Positions 12,053 through 25,191 are shown, counted from the first letter of the stretch. The stretch is 64,000 nucleotides of DNA from Entonaema liquescens (GCA_902805475.1 CADCSX010000006.1:3038001-3102000); one strand, 5' to 3'. The notes: generated by a model from the letters alone, not told the origin. A program made the numbers and translations.

Positions 12053-13424
12053 CGTTACTGATATTACCAAAGCTTCCTCTGACTAGCGGAACGATCCCGT
12101 CATTGGCAATGATATATGGATGAAATACGGATTTGGAACAGGAGGATTCAAAAGGTTCACCGCATCGCCGATCTAAGTCAGGTGATAGTAGAAGCAACAG
12201 GGTCGACTATGAAGGAGATCTCTCGCCCCCAGGGGTTCTTTGCGTGTCCTCGGTACCCTCCTCTCTGTCCTGAGCTGGAGAGCGTCTATCATGTAGATTC
12301 TTGCTTTATGAGTCTTTCAGAGGTACTTTCTTCTATTAATCGAGATAGCAGCTGATCTCGAATTAGAGCTGCGATTGTTCTTCCTACTTTCGTCTGTATC
12401 TCTAGCTATTGCGGAGCTATTTGTCGTTTCTGCCTATCTTTCGCTGTTCTATACATGTTCGGACTCCAAGCAGTTGCGAACATTGGAGGAAACCAGTCTG
12501 CTTTTCCCAATTCTGTCTCTTAATTTAGAAATTGAAGATTTCCGCGCTGTTCCCGAGAGCAAATAAAGCAATACCACCAGTTCACTCATCGTAACGATGC
12601 GGTCTTAAGGAACCCAAGAGACCAATGGCATATCCAAGATCGTTTAAATGGAAGGATCACTATCTTCTCGGGTAATTAACCCAACACCTGGGTGAATTTA
12701 CTGTATAGAAGGAGACGTATTTAGATGGGGATGGACGAAAGCATAGAGTTTATAAAACTACGTCATGGCATTATTACATCACAGGACTGACTCTACACAT
12801 AACGCCGTTATGAGATGAATGAGAAAACAAGCAAGCCTTTTTGTATTTCCGAACTGCTATTGCTGCTATTACTCAACTCCAATATTAAAAACGCCGCCTT
12901 ATTACCATCACCACCACCACCACCACCACCCGCTCCCCGAACCGAACCGAACCAGATCAAATCAAACCGTGTCAAACTCGAATCGCGCATACGCCTTGGG
13001 ATGAATCAAAATATTACTGTAAGGTAAGCAGGTCGAAATCACAGAAACGCAAAACCGTACAACGCAGGCCAGGCTCGAGGGGAGGAAAAGCAGTAACAAC
13101 AACACCCACCAGCCGTCTTCCACTCCAAACACACTCTCTCACCGCCCAACTCCAATTACGTGACGCCAGGATAGGTGTCACAAGAAGGCGACAGCGGGAA
13201 AGAGGGAAGGAGGCAAAAATAAAACAATAACACAGACACAAACTACCAAAGTACTCCATCGCAAACTTGTGCCGTTCCGTCGCGTTTTTATATCTCTAGA
13301 GTAAATAAAAACCACTAATTATAATCAATCCGGTTATTCATTAATTTTCGTCGTCGTTGTTTTGTTGTTTTTCGTAATTCATTACGGCGCGTGTATTATC
13401 ACGTTTTTGTCGTTGTTGTTCATC
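12053..13424. other. Intergenic between SUMO and LIM gene
   Basis: No supportable gene. It holds the downstream regions of two convergent genes. A CAC triplet repeat lies at 12908-12930; frames across it give meaningless poly-His or poly-Pro. Confidence 0.5.
12908..12930 (+). repeat. CAC trinucleotide microsatellite
   Basis: About seven uninterrupted copies of CAC/ACC in intergenic DNA. Confidence 0.85.
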
Positions 13425-16063
13425 TCACATCTTGAGCTCGGCGGCGCGACACCTCGTGCACAGCACGACGCCCTCGCCGCGCTCGGGCATGGGGAAGATC
13501 TGGCCGTCGTCGAAACCGCCGCCGCACGACGCGCACCGGAAGCACTCGTCGTGCCACTCGCCGCCGAGCGCGCGCACGTACGAGCCGATGACGGCGCGCC
13601 GGCACGCCCGGCATTTGGGTGCCCGTCGCTCGGTCCGCTTCGTCTGGCAGTTTATGCACCACGCATACCCGTCCTTCTCGATGTGCGTAGCGCCCTGTTC
13701 GAACGGGTCGCCGCACTCGGCGCAGAAGAAGTGCCCGTAGTGCCAGTGTGCGCCCAGCGCCACCACGTGCTCGCCTAGGATGGGTGTCTTGCAGTGCTTG
13801 CAGCGCGGCGCAAATAGTTCGTGCCAGTCCAGATGGCAGTAGAAGCGCAGTCGCGCATCCCCGTCTTCTGCCATCGTCTTCCCAGGTTCCTCGTCCAAAA
13901 TCTCGCCTGCTGCTCTGCGCCGGATCCGGTCAAGACGTTCGTTTCGGAAATTATCCGGCTCAGGACTGATCTCGAGCGCCTCGAGAGCTGTGCCGCAGCA
14001 GTAGCATCGGAAACATTGTGGGTGGAATCGTTCCGAGGCCCCAGCTAAGGCTACAAAGCGGCCTTCGATAGGGAATCCACAGTCATGGCAGATCGCCGTC
14101 GCACGCCGGCCGGTCACTCCTGGTGCCGGAGACCAATGGCTTCGACGACGATCTTGTGTGTTGCTGAATGCTTTGGGGTCAGGTAGGGGTCTAGCGGAAG
14201 GTTTTCTACCGCTGTCGGGGGTAACTATTGTGGGGACATTGGGTGCTTTGTTATTGTTGTCATCGTCATCTCCAGGTAGTACGATAGTTGGGACAGTCGG
14301 GCCGTCACCCGAGACGGAGATCGACGGAACCTGTGGACCGTTATCCATCCCATCTATCTGGATGCTTGGGACGGCCGGCGTGGTACCGGATGGCCGCGAC
14401 GCTGACGGCGGCTTCGGAACCTCAGTATCCGGCATAACTGAGATAGTAGGGACAGGTGGCTGCGGATTTTGGCCCGGACGCTCTTTACCGACGACCCCGA
14501 AAGATCGGTGGCTGCCGGGCTTGGACTCTTCTAATTTTGAATCAGTCGCCTCTTCCTCTGGGGGCTTCCAGTTTCTGTCAAAGCTTACGATTGGACGCCC
14601 GGGGCTATCGCTGACAGCCGAGGGCGTGGGGAGCTTCGCGCTGCGGTCCTTGAGCCGCATCATAGTGGCCGATCTAATATCATCACCGCGAATCTCCATG
14701 CCATTCTTCTTCGGAACTTCCTGGGGCTTCTGTACTGACTCCACCACCGGAGTGTTTGTGGTATAGGCCGGGTTGCGAGATTGTGAAGGAGGATTCTTAT
14801 GAATCTCGTACCTAGATACCGGCTTGGTGGGCACTGACGATGGATTATCATCTGGATCGTCTTCAACTGAGGCGGGAGCGAATTGAACCCTGTTAGGTAT
14901 CCCTCTCGACTTGAGTCCCAGTGGCTGTGATTTCTCTGGCGATTGAGTCCTTTTAGGGCTTCGTTCAGGCGTAATCGTTTCTGGTTCCTCCCAAATCTGA
15001 TCGCCTGAGAAAGGTTTCTCAATCTCCCCGCTGATGTTGCGTTTTAAGCTGCTGAGACGTCGGCCACCAGAACTCGAGCGCGCCGTGCTACCCATACTGC
15101 CATATGATTTCGATTTTGACTTGGTTGACCCAATGGAATAAGTGCGCTGCTGATCCATGCTTGTGCGCCCACTCACTGGTGAGTGCGCTCTGTCGCTACC
15201 TGACGAACTACCAGAGAATGATCGAATAGAGTCTCTCGCGAGGCCAGTAGGGCCGATCTCACTACCATATCGTCCGGCGCTAGCGGCACGAGCATGGGCG
15301 TAACTATCCTTTCGCAAGTGGGATTTATACCGGTAGGGAGCTCCAGGCTCAGGTGGCTTTATCCCATGTTGGTGCTGCCAGACCAATTCCGCTGCCTCGT
15401 CAAGAGCCGCATTGTAGAGTCGGGCCTCATCGTCATCCTGTTGCTCTCCCTCTCCTTGCTTGTCCTTGTCTCCATCTTTCACAGTCATGGCGTCCATAGC
15501 GTCCATTGCCTCGCGAAGTGAGACAGCCTCTTCCTTCTCCATCCATCGCTGCCCACGCTCGATATATGTGGCACTGGGAACAAACTCTCCCGGTTTCAAA
15601 GGCGGTATAGTGGGGTTATCTGGGTAATAATCCCTCCCAACGGAAGATATGGTAGAATAGCGAGAGGCCACGCTCGGGGCAAAACTAGGACGGCTACCTC
15701 GCGGTCTTGGCAGATCGGATAGTGGCCTCTGGTGATTGTTGCTGGGGGCTTCGGACAAGACAGACGGAGCTGCGGGGGATGGACGGCCGGTAGCGAGTCG
15801 TTCTGTTGAATCCCGGTGCAGTGGCTTTGACGAGGGAGGAAGGGGCCGTGCACCTCCCGGCCGACTCACGCGATTATCTCGGAGATTTGCCAAATATGCG
15901 GCTATAGAAAGTGTCCGGATTAGTGCTATACTGACATCACATGTTTTTTTTTTTCTCTTTTCTCAGATATTTACGAACCGAATTGATCATTGTTCATATA
16001 ACTCGGCGAAGGCGGTGTGACTTTCCTATTGGAAGACCTTTCTTTTGACCTGCCTCGCAACAT
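13425..16063 (-). CDS. Three-LIM-domain protein, paxillin-like
   Basis: Probable adaptor at the cell cortex, related in layout to fungal paxillin-like Pxl1 proteins; the precise orthology is inferred. Two exons: 16063-15979 and 15901-13425, intron 77 nt, giving 853 residues. The short first exon supplies MLRGRSKERSS and PSYMNNDQF, which joins to AAYLANLRDNR. Residues 1 to about 630 are disordered, rich in Ser/Pro/Arg, with repeated VPTI-type short motifs around 500-560. LIM1 begins at about 631 (CHDCGFPIEGRF), LIM2 with CKHCKTPILGEH and LIM3 with CRACRRAVIGSY; the Cys/His ligands are seen in each. The second zinc finger of LIM1 carries an insert of about 35-45 residues. Coding is uninterrupted over 2.5 kb. 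Confidence 0.88.
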
Positions 16064-18095
16064 GGCTGCGGCAGGTAGACTGTGTAAGTTGTAATAATGC
16101 TGCGATTTTTTTAGTATCGTGAACAAAGTTGGCGGTGGTTTGTTGATAGTGGGTGGTAAATCGGCGGCAGGTCAAAATATGTGACTAATAGCTGCTTTTC
16201 TATAGCGGATTATTGATGAGTAATTCTGTTTACTGGAACAAGTTCTTTAACTACCGCATGTTGCTAGGGGCAGAGAGAGTATTTATTTATGGTTGGGAAA
16301 CATGTTTCACGGAAAATCATAACGCATGATGAAGTGTCCACCCAGGTTCCTTTATTAGGTCGGGCTGGGTAAAGCGAGGAATGGGAGAATTTGACGGTTC
16401 ATGCTGTCCAATGTTTTGCTGGTACTACCGTCCGAGCGTTGCCGGGGCAGCCGCTTAGGGTCGATACCGCCTAGGCACCCAGACACCTAAGACACCACCT
16501 AGAATTCGCCAGTAGACGGGGCAGCTGGGTAACTGGGTAGCTGGGTAGCTGGGTAGCTTTTTCAGCGTGGGACAACTGGCAGTTGGAGTCCGATGTTTTT
16601 ACAAGGTTCCCCACTCCGACAGTTGGCGACGCTGCCCAAAGGCTGGAAGTTGCCAAGGATTAAAAGTTAATTCAGCCAGTTCAACCAGGACTGCCAGACT
16701 TGCCCTTGCCCTTTTACTACCTAGGCAGCTCGTGGGCAATTGCATAGTATGTAGATGCTGCAGACGGCCATTTAAATGCAGGGAAGGGTTGGAATTTGCC
16801 TGGAATCTTCGATCAGGGCCCACCCTAACCACTTCTTTCCGCTTTGCAATTCCGCCCCTGGTCACTTACTATACCTAACTAAGCCCACAAGCAGGTACAA
16901 CGCAGTAGGAGATGACTCAAAGAGCCAATCCTATTTCATTGAACACCATTTTGTAAAGAACATCTGGTCCTGACTGCCCTACCTGCCCTGACTAACCTCA
17001 CGTATTGTTTTGCTGGTTCATTTCGATTCTGCCGTTATATCCAGCCTACCAGCGCAGTCTATATTATATTCCCAATCCACTCGGCGAATGTAACACCGGG
17101 TTCAAACGTGGTTTTGCTGTTGGTATTCGCTGCATGCAGATGTCATTTACCACGTGCTGTTGATTGCGGCTCTCCCGTTAGGTGTCGATCTCGCAGAGTC
17201 CACGCCATACTCGGACGTCGTTCATATGTTGGTTCTGTGGTTTTTATTTTTAGTAACTATGGGAAGACGAAAACTATCGATATCATAACTATTAAACACC
17301 GGCCTCGAACAAAATAGTGTCGTGATTTATATCATCTAAATCTGCGAGTGGACGAATCATAGTTCTTCTAAGGCTAATGGCCCGGTATACTATATTTTGT
17401 GCTGTCGAATATAAGATAAGACAAAAGCTTCTCCAATCAATCAATTACTGGTACAAGCACTACTCCCGAGCACGGGTCCCGTTCGATATCGGACATTCAT
17501 ATAGTAAGTGTTAGTAAGTAAAGACGAAGGCTCCGATGAATTCCCTAAGATTAGTGACATATATTTATGATTACTGATTCTTACGCCCAATACAACTTCA
17601 TTTTCTCTTATCTTGTGCTGCAGCTTATGACCCAGGCGAGGGTGTCTGGCCGGGTACGGAGGTGTCAATTACACCCAAGACGTTGACAACCCGTTAACGC
17701 CCAAAGGTCGCTACCAAATTGTCTTGGCTAGCCGTGACCCCGTGGGGCGGGTTCCTCGGGAATCGGAACCGGCATGGGGAACCGGTCTAGGTATTAGATC
17801 CAGTACGGCTCAGCAAAATTGACTAACTACTTATATCAAAGTGTTATGCTAAAATTTATCACCGATTCTGTTATTTCCGGTCGCCTCTTACATAACGAAG
17901 GCCATAGAGGTAGACTTTTCGAAAGATATAATATGCTTGAGGTTGATCCTCCATCGCGGTTTTGATAATATTTGCACAAGTTTTCAATACAACTTGGTCA
18001 TTCTTAATATTAACATTAATAGTTACACGAAATACATTATCCTTGCTGTTTTCTGTTACTTTATAATTCATAACCTGGCATATTTTCTAATTGCC
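16064..18095. other. Intergenic, 2.0 kb, divergent promoters
   Basis: Shared upstream region of the LIM gene (minus) and the transporter gene (plus). It contains an 8-bp tandem repeat at 16523-16558. I see no gene. The frames around 16567-16973 and 17108-17317 resemble nothing. Confidence 0.5.
16523..16558 (+). repeat. 8-bp tandem repeat, unit AGCTGGGT
   Basis: Four and a half copies with one changed base in the second copy, in intergenic DNA. Confidence 0.85.
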
Positions 18096-20052
18096 ATGAC
18101 GGTACGCAATAAGGATTCAGATAATAGCCAGGATAGTAATGACTCAGTCAATACAAACCTTGAAGCCCAGGATCCTCAACCGCAAGAAGAATTCAAAGAG
18201 GGCGGTTATGGTTGGTGAGTTTTTCCAATCATCTTACATATTCCCATGGATGTATACTACCGATACTAACTACCGTCTTTTTTCAGGGTCGTAATTTTTG
18301 GCGTATTCATACTCAACGCTCATACTTGGGGTCTTAACTCTGTAAGCGTGTTCTTGAAGCCCAAGATAAAATATTGCCAACGTGCTAACCGTTTCCTACT
18401 ACCATCAGAGTTTTGCCGTCTTCCTCGCTTATTATCTTAGGTCTGGTGCGTTTGGAGCAAGCCAACTTGGATATGCTTTCGTAGGCGGCCTATCCATCTC
18501 AATTGGTATGTGAATTTTATACTTCTTACCGGGATTTAAACTAACAAAGGTATAGCTCTCTTAGTTTCTCCGCTAGCAACCACTTTGGTTGGCTGGAAAC
18601 GATGCGGAACACGACTAACTATATTTCTCGGGGCTATCTTTGAGACGTAAGTTCGCCCTATTTTCACGGAGATAATTTACCTGACGTACTAAACTCTCTT
18701 AGGATTGGCTTCATCGGCTCATCATTCGCCTCAGAGCTATGGCACTTGATTCTAAGTCAAGGCGTATCCTTTGGACTTGGAATGGGCTTATGCTTCGTCG
18801 CCTCTGCTGCCGTTCCCCCTCAATGGTTTATAAAACGCCGATCCTTCGCTAATGCGATCGCCGCCTCGGGGTCGGGCTTCGGGGGTTTATGCTATTCACT
18901 GGCAACCAATGCTATGATAACGAATATTAGCTTAGCATGGGCTTTTCGTGTCATAGCTATCATATGTTTTGTGGTGAACACTATTGCTAGTTATCTCATT
19001 CGTGACCGTAACCATGCTGTCGGCTCGGTTCATATGGCTTTCAACTGGAAGCTCTTCAAGCGCCCTGCGTTCCTTCTGTTCCAGGCTTGGATGGTACTCT
19101 CTATTCTTGGATACATCATCCTTATTTTCAGCATCGTCGACTACTGCCAGACTGTTGGCTTGTCTTCTTCCCAAGCTTCTCTGGTAGGAGCGTTATTCAA
19201 CTGTGAGTTATTCACTGGAATTATATTGAAACTAGCAATTCTAACCCAGTACGGAATATAGTGGCTCAAGGACTTGGTCGACCTGCAATAGGTCTATCAA
19301 GTGACTCGGTTGGACGTCTCAATATTGCTAACCTATCTACTCTGTTCTGCGGTCTTCTATGCATGTTCTTCTGGATATTCGAGCTAAAAGCTTAGCTACT
19401 TGCATAGTCTTTGCTCTCCTTTCCGGTAGCGTCGCCGGCGTTATATGGGCCACGGTTGCCCCTATCTGTGCCGAAGTTGTCGGACTTGCTCTTATACCTT
19501 CAGGTTAGTCAACAATCCCCGACGATGCCCTGCGTTGACGTAACTCGTTGACGCGGAACTATCCTCATTGATGCGTACCTCCTCTTGATTACGGTGTACT
19601 AACTTTCACGTAGCATTATCGATGACTTGGCTTGTGCTGGTCCTGCCGGCGACGTTCGCCGAGGTCATCGGTGTGAGCCTCAGACGGTCTGGCCCAGGGG
19701 GTTATCTCCACGTCCAGCTCTTCACCGCGTTTTGTTATATTGGCGCCTTTATATTCGGTAAGTCTCACCGCCAAGCCGGACCCTCTTTAAAACAATTGAG
19801 AGTAGTCTCCTATTTTCTTATTCGGCATTTGATTCGCTGACACACGATCATACAGGTTGGGCCCTTCGAGCTTGGAAAGTTTGGGAGCTACAACAAGTAC
19901 AGCTCGACAAGGAGCAACGAGAACTTGCTATTCGCGACGAAGGTCTATTATCGTCGGCAATTGAGCATGAATCTCAAAATAACGACCGGACTGCCCCTCC
20001 TCGGCGGCGGTTATCTATTCTCCAAGGACTTTGGGTTATAGAACGGGTATAA
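18096..20052 (+). CDS. MFS monocarboxylate-type transporter (SLC16-like), one frame break
   Basis: Probable plasma-membrane transporter of the fungal monocarboxylate-porter branch of the major facilitator superfamily; the substrate cannot be told. Eight exons: 18096-18214, 18287-18341, 18409-18505, 18556-18646, 18703-19202, 19262-19503, 19614-19757 and 19856-20052. A charged N-terminus leads into EGGYGWVVIFGVF, the signature at the start of helix 1 of this family; twelve hydrophobic helices follow, with a long loop near RDRNHAVGS in the middle and a basic cytosolic tail. In exon 6 the frame breaks after FWIFELK. One extra A in the AAAA run at 19386-19389 restores SLATCIVFALLSG and the correct phase for all later exons; the repaired protein would have about 481 residues. 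Either a consensus error or a recent loss of function. Confidence 0.8.
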
Positions 20053-20269
20053 TATGGTGACTAAAAGATATGGTCGCTCAGAATAACTAGAGTATACGTC
20101 TAATACGGGACATACATATAAAAAAATAAGATGACATTAAAGATTGATTATAATACCCATAATACAGCGTTGGAACTTATACAATAAATGTAATGATGTA
20201 GTTAATATCGTTAATATCTATAACAGATAGTTAAAAATACGTCGTGTATATGTACAGATGCACCTGTCC

Positions 20270-22794
20270 CTACAGTCCCTTATTCGCCAACTCAATAGCC
20301 TTCGCAGCCGCTTCATCGAAATCGTCAAACGCAAACAGCGGAAGTCCACTCTCAGCAATAATCCTCTGCCCCTCCCTCTCGTTCGTCCCGCGGATACGCA
20401 CCACCACAGGCACCTCCATCCGCAAGTCCCGGAAAGCCAGAATCACGCCCTCGGCAATCATATCCCCGCGCGTCAGACCGCCGAATATGTTTACGAATAT
20501 ACACTGTGATAGCGGGTCAGTCAGTCAGTTACTGCTGCTCTATTAGGTAGGTAGGTACCTAGGTATGTAGAAAGGGGGGAATAGGAGAAAAGAAAACAAA
20601 AATAAAAATAAAAATAAACAAACATACCTTAACCCGTGGATCCGTCAGAATCACCTCGAAACTCCTCTTCACCGTCTCGCTCGTCGCCTTGCCCCCCGTG
20701 TCCAGGAAATTCGCCGCGCAACCCCCGGCGTCCGCTAGCGCGTCCACGGTGTTCATCGCGAGACCCGCGCCGTTGACTAGCGTGCCGATGGTGCCCGGCC
20801 CGCCGAGCTTGATGTACACGATGCCGTGCTGCGCGGCTGCGGCTTCGGCTAAGTCCAAGGAGGCGTGAGGAAGGGGCGCGTGGATGTCGGGGTGCCGGTG
20901 GGAGGCGGCGTCGTCGAAGCCGAAGTGTGCGGAGGACACGCGGATTGTTCCGGAGGGGGTGCTGGATATGAGGGTTTCGAGGAGGAAGGCTTCTTTGGAG
21001 GTGAAGAGGTTGGTTAGGGTGGTGAGGAGGGCTTGTAGGGAGGTGCTGGAATTGCTGCTTAGGTTGAGATGTTGTAGAATGGCGGACGTCGGGGTGGGTG
21101 TGAAGTCGAATTTGGCTGCTTGGGAGGCGTCGCTGGTTGGGGAGGCGATGATACAGGGGTTTTGGCGGAGCGGTCGATGCTTATTGCGAGGAGCTTTAGA
21201 GGGCTGGAGGAGGAGTCGTTGGCGATGGGGATGTCGTGCTGACGGAGGAGGTCGAGAGCAGTGTCTGAGGGAAGGTAGATGCTTCGTTTTGGCCCTTGGA
21301 AGAACGATGTGTTGCCTGCTGGGATATAGTAGGACGGCGAGCGACGGTGTGTATTCCTCTTCGCTGAGACCCGTTGGGTGAAGGAGAGATACCAGGACCT
21401 ATGGGCGTTACACCATCTAGCATAGATTTTAGCACCGGCCCGAACCTAGAGGGATGGTTGACTATAGCAGTCCCTGCTTCTTCCAAGGCCTCTATCTTGT
21501 CTAGTGCCGATGGCTCTCCAGGGAGAGCAAATGCGCCAGCATGGCCCATGATCCGGCCTGGAACTGCATTGATGCCCGCAATCAGAGCGGCGATCGGTCT
21601 ACGTTGCTTAGTCAATTATGCCATTCCTAGCTCTCGAGTTTTGATGCAAAAGGGATTCACTCACTTCGGATTTTCAGCCGTAGCTCGGTACTCTTTAATC
21701 CAATCCGCAACCTCGAGCTCGACTTCTCCTCCAATTTCCCCTATTAGTGCAATACCTTCCGTATCCTTGTCTTCGATGAGAATCTTAAGGCCGTCCTTTA
21801 AGCTTGTGCCTGGGAGGATATCTCCGCCGACACCTATGCATATACTTTGACCCAGACCGGACCGGAGGGTAGAAGCAGCAGCTAGAGAAGCGTATTAGAA
21901 GGTAGGGTCTTCTCGTAGGATAAATAATGGACGTACTTTCATAACTTAAAGTTCCTGATCTTGCCACAATTCCTATTCGACCAGGCTCAAAGCAGGGCAG
22001 TGGTTGAAACCCTATAAAGTCAGCCATGAGCTGTCGGTTGTGATGGTTAATCCAGTATAGGAAACCACGAACCGATTCTACATTTTCCTACTGCTGATAT
22101 TATCCCAGGTGAATTGGCGCCGACAAGCCTACATTTGGATTGCGTTTTTAATATAGAGTGTATCTAAACTTCTATTGTTAGTTGAGTGTCATCATTGTCA
22201 TGATCTAGAACGAGTACTTACTCGAAGGATATCATGAAGCGGAATGTGCTCAGCTACGGCGACGATGAGCGGTACTTCGGCTTCGATCGCCTCCTCGATC
22301 GCGCTGGCCGCTTGGTGTGCGGCTACGTAGATACCTGTCGCGTCCGGCTTGAGGGCTTCCACGGCCTAGAGGAAATGGGTTTAGTTAACCTTGTCATTGT
22401 TCTTCCTTGCGTAAGCATACCTTGCGAACGCTAGGGAAGACAGGCAGCCCGAGGTGCTCGCCCTCGCGGCCAGGGGTAACACCCCCTAGGATATTGGTAC
22501 CCCATTCTATAGATTCACGAGCGTTGGCCGTGGCCTGTCTCCCTGAATCCACGCGTGAGCATGCGATACATATAGTGAAATGATAAACGAGCGAAAGAGA
22601 TAGGTACCTGTAAATCCTTGAAATATAACTTTTGTATGGCTACCGATCTCGAGATTCCTGAGAGTTGAGTCGTAACTTGAGTTGGAACTTAAGTAGCGTT
22701 GGTTTTGTAGTAGTACTCTTGACGAGCCGAGATTTCGAGAGGAGATGATGGGGGTATAGCTCAAGGGCCTGGCCCTCGGGACGTTGCGGAGCAT
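20270..22794 (-). CDS. Fused succinyl-CoA-ligase-like protein (alpha plus C-terminal beta domain), two frame breaks
   Basis: Exons: 22794-22608, 22542-22421, 22365-22222, 22163-22073, 22011-21937, 21881-21665, 21598-20628 and 20503-20270. The N-terminus is Arg/Ser-rich with LSYTPIISSRN and RYLSSNSS, a likely mitochondrial presequence. Residues about 50-350 are a complete succinyl-CoA ligase alpha subunit: TKVIFQGFTG, GTNILGGVTPG, GKCRIGFQPL, SGTLSYE, and GRIMGHAGAF with the His that is phosphorylated in the family (about residue 298). About 364-535 matches only the later part of a beta-subunit ATP-grasp domain, badly degraded. About 539-680 is a good beta-type CoA-ligase domain: VNGAGLAMNTVDAL, ANFLDTGGKAT, FVNIFGGLTRGDMIAEG, VVRIRGTNEREG. 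Two frame breaks in exon 7 are each cured by one extra base, at T runs 21287-21290 and 21160-21163 (A on the sense strand); the repaired length is about 680. Whether it binds ATP or makes succinyl-CoA is doubtful. Confidence 0.8.
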
Positions 22795-23523
22795 ATTATT
22801 GAAACGTCTTGATGGATTAGGATGAACTATTCATTATATTGCATAGAAAAAAAAAGCTATTATTCTTAATACATTGGTATAAGATAACTGACTGATAACC
22901 AGTAGGTAATCCGGCCTATTACTGGCCTTTATATATGATGTCGTCCAGTATTCGGGAGCTACTAGCCCGGCACCGGAGCCGGCGTCCTTCAACCTTAACC
23001 GGTTCTGGGAATAAATCGGATATGCCTAATTATCACGAACTATGAGAGGATCGGAAGCTATGTATTAATAAACAATGCGCCAAGTAGAAGAAGGGAACAA
23101 GGGCAATAAGACATAAGCAAGATGAGTAGCATAAAGTTGGATGTAGTTAATGTACAGTGTAGATTTGAGTATGTAAGGGCATGGGCTGGGCTGTAAGACA
23201 TTCCATGTGGGGTCATATTCCTAGATATCATATGCCTGATGATGTACAATAAAAGCTACCATTCTGCTTATCCCCAACTATTAGTTTTATACACGCCTCG
23301 TCATATATGATATAGCAGGGTCCTGAGTTGCGTTCTAGGAACCTGGGGCTTGTGGTTCTTCCTGGTTAAGGACTGAGACTACTGCCCAGCCGGATGTTCC
23401 GTCCGTGAAAGGACTCGTGGTTAGTGGCACGACGGAAAAGGAACCACGGTTAGGATAAGATACTTTGGATGACTTCTCCCGTGAGCCCTAATAAGAAGAT
23501 TTCGATTACATGCTATTGCCGCG
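22795..23523. other. Intergenic between the fused ligase gene and COX19
   Basis: Upstream region of the fused ligase gene (minus) and downstream of COX19 (minus). AT-rich; no gene seen. Confidence 0.5.
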
Positions 23524-23995
23524 CTACCGTTTCTGGCCTTCCGAACTCGAGGGTGTATCTGTATCCGAGGCGAATCCGAGATTTTTGAAGTCGTCCTTCG
23601 CCATGAGGTTTCTAGATGATGAGCTGGCGACTAGAAAATTGAGTGTATAAGTTGAATCTTACCGGTCCATACGACAAGACAAATATGTTTTAGCAATATT
23701 GCGACACTCGTCGTCGTTGACGCCCTTGACTTTTTTGATACATGAGAGATACTTGGTCATGATGGCCTTGCATTCGCCTAGGTGTATACGGTTAATAAAT
23801 GAATGAAGGATATTTTCAAACTAGGAGAATCTAACCATCATGATCTAGGGGAAAGCTACCGCGCTGTGGCCTAGAGATAGATGGATATCCCAGGTCAGGA
23901 TAAGTTCTCCTTGAAGTATGGGGTGATATCTAGAAAACATACGGGATAGGCTTTCCAGTATAGGGGCCCGAGCCCGGGCTACCGAAGGTACTCAT
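23524..23995 (-). CDS. COX19: Cytochrome c oxidase assembly protein Cox19
   Basis: Cox19 is a twin Cx9C protein of the cytosol and mitochondrial intermembrane space, needed for copper delivery and cytochrome c oxidase assembly together with Cox11. It is spread over four short exons: 23995-23943, 23870-23836, 23777-23663 and 23611-23524, with introns of 72, 58 and 51 nt. All phases match and give 96 residues. The protein starts MSTFGSPGSG, followed by PQRGSFPLDHDGECKAI. The two Cx9C motifs are CKAIMTKYLSC and CRNIAKTYLSC, followed by RMDRNLMAKDDFKNLGF, which is the hallmark end of the family. The tail (SDTDTPSSSEGQKR) is species-specific. No single open frame reveals this gene, so it is easily missed. 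Confidence 0.92.
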
Positions 23996-25191
23996 GGGAA
24001 ATGTTTATTTTATTTTATTTTTGATGTCTCCTTAATTGTGATTAATCTCGGTTGCGAGTAAGGATATCGGAGGTTTCTTAGTTCTGATAATTTCAATGTG
24101 ATACTTGTGTGTTGTTCAATTTCACTTATGATTCGATAGTTGAATGTCAAATGTAAGAGTCGAAATTTTGGAGAATGACGGTGCTTGAAACCATTATTAA
24201 TACTGTGCAACCTAGGTAAATACTGAAGTACTCTATACAAACGACTTTATAAACGCGAATTTAACAAACTCCGTTGATATTAGGTAAACTTTTGCTTTAA
24301 GATTACTTACTTATATAGTAGATATCACATATAATATATTTAGGTTGTTATAACATATTAGAAGACATCAGCGACGAAAGCATACCTAAGTAAGTGTATA
24401 TCAAAAACAATTCCAGTTCATACCTAGGTACGTACATGTGTGTTTGCTAGGTACCTCCGTCGAGTACATCATCAATACAAGGCACTTCCATTAGCCTCGA
24501 CCCCTCCCCCCACATCGGTCGAAGATCTCCGGGTCGATCAGGGCGTGCTTCCAAGGTCACTGTTCCAAGGTTCTTAGGTGGGCAGGTGGGCAGGTGGGCA
24601 GGTGGGCTGTGTGCCGTTGCTGGGCGAACAACCGCTGTCGAATTAATTTTTGACATCACTTTGATGTTCCCACGCACAAGTTGCTGTCTGCTGTCTGCTG
24701 TTTGCTGTTTGCATGCTGCTACTTACTTACATAGCTCCTATCAAGTTCTATATCTCAACCTTCTCCTATTTGAAATATTAATTTATATGTAGTCTTGAAA
24801 AGAAGTTTACATCATCTTCCCGCTTTATAGGTACTTACTAACTGCCCGACTCGACTTATTACCTAGGTACCTATATATCACCTCACCTTACCTTAGGTAC
24901 CTACTTAATCACTTACACACACCCCTTACACACCTAGGTATACGTGCATATATACGTGCATATATACCTAACAGCCAACGAAGACCAGTAGCGTACTGCC
25001 ACCTCCCCACCTCGTGTTCGCATCGTCGTCAGCGGTGAATTAGAATACCACATACCCGATCTAGATACCCAACGCCTATTCGATCCAATTGGTATTGCTT
25101 TTTAAAATCCGAGCTTTGTTATAAACTCGCGCGACCGCCCCGTGCGGAGGTGATCATCCAACTTGATGTTCGAGTAAAATCTAGATAGAAG
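23996..25191. other. Intergenic, 1.2 kb, AT-rich with repeats
   Basis: Divergent spacer between COX19 and the GPI-type protein gene. It holds two exact TACCTAGGTA palindromes (24421-24430, 24860-24869), an 8-bp tandem repeat at 24576-24607, and a run of CTGTTTG/CTGTCTG near 24684-24712. No gene seen. Confidence 0.5.
24576..24607 (+). repeat. 8-bp tandem repeat, unit AGGTGGGC
   Basis: Four exact copies in intergenic DNA. Confidence 0.9.
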
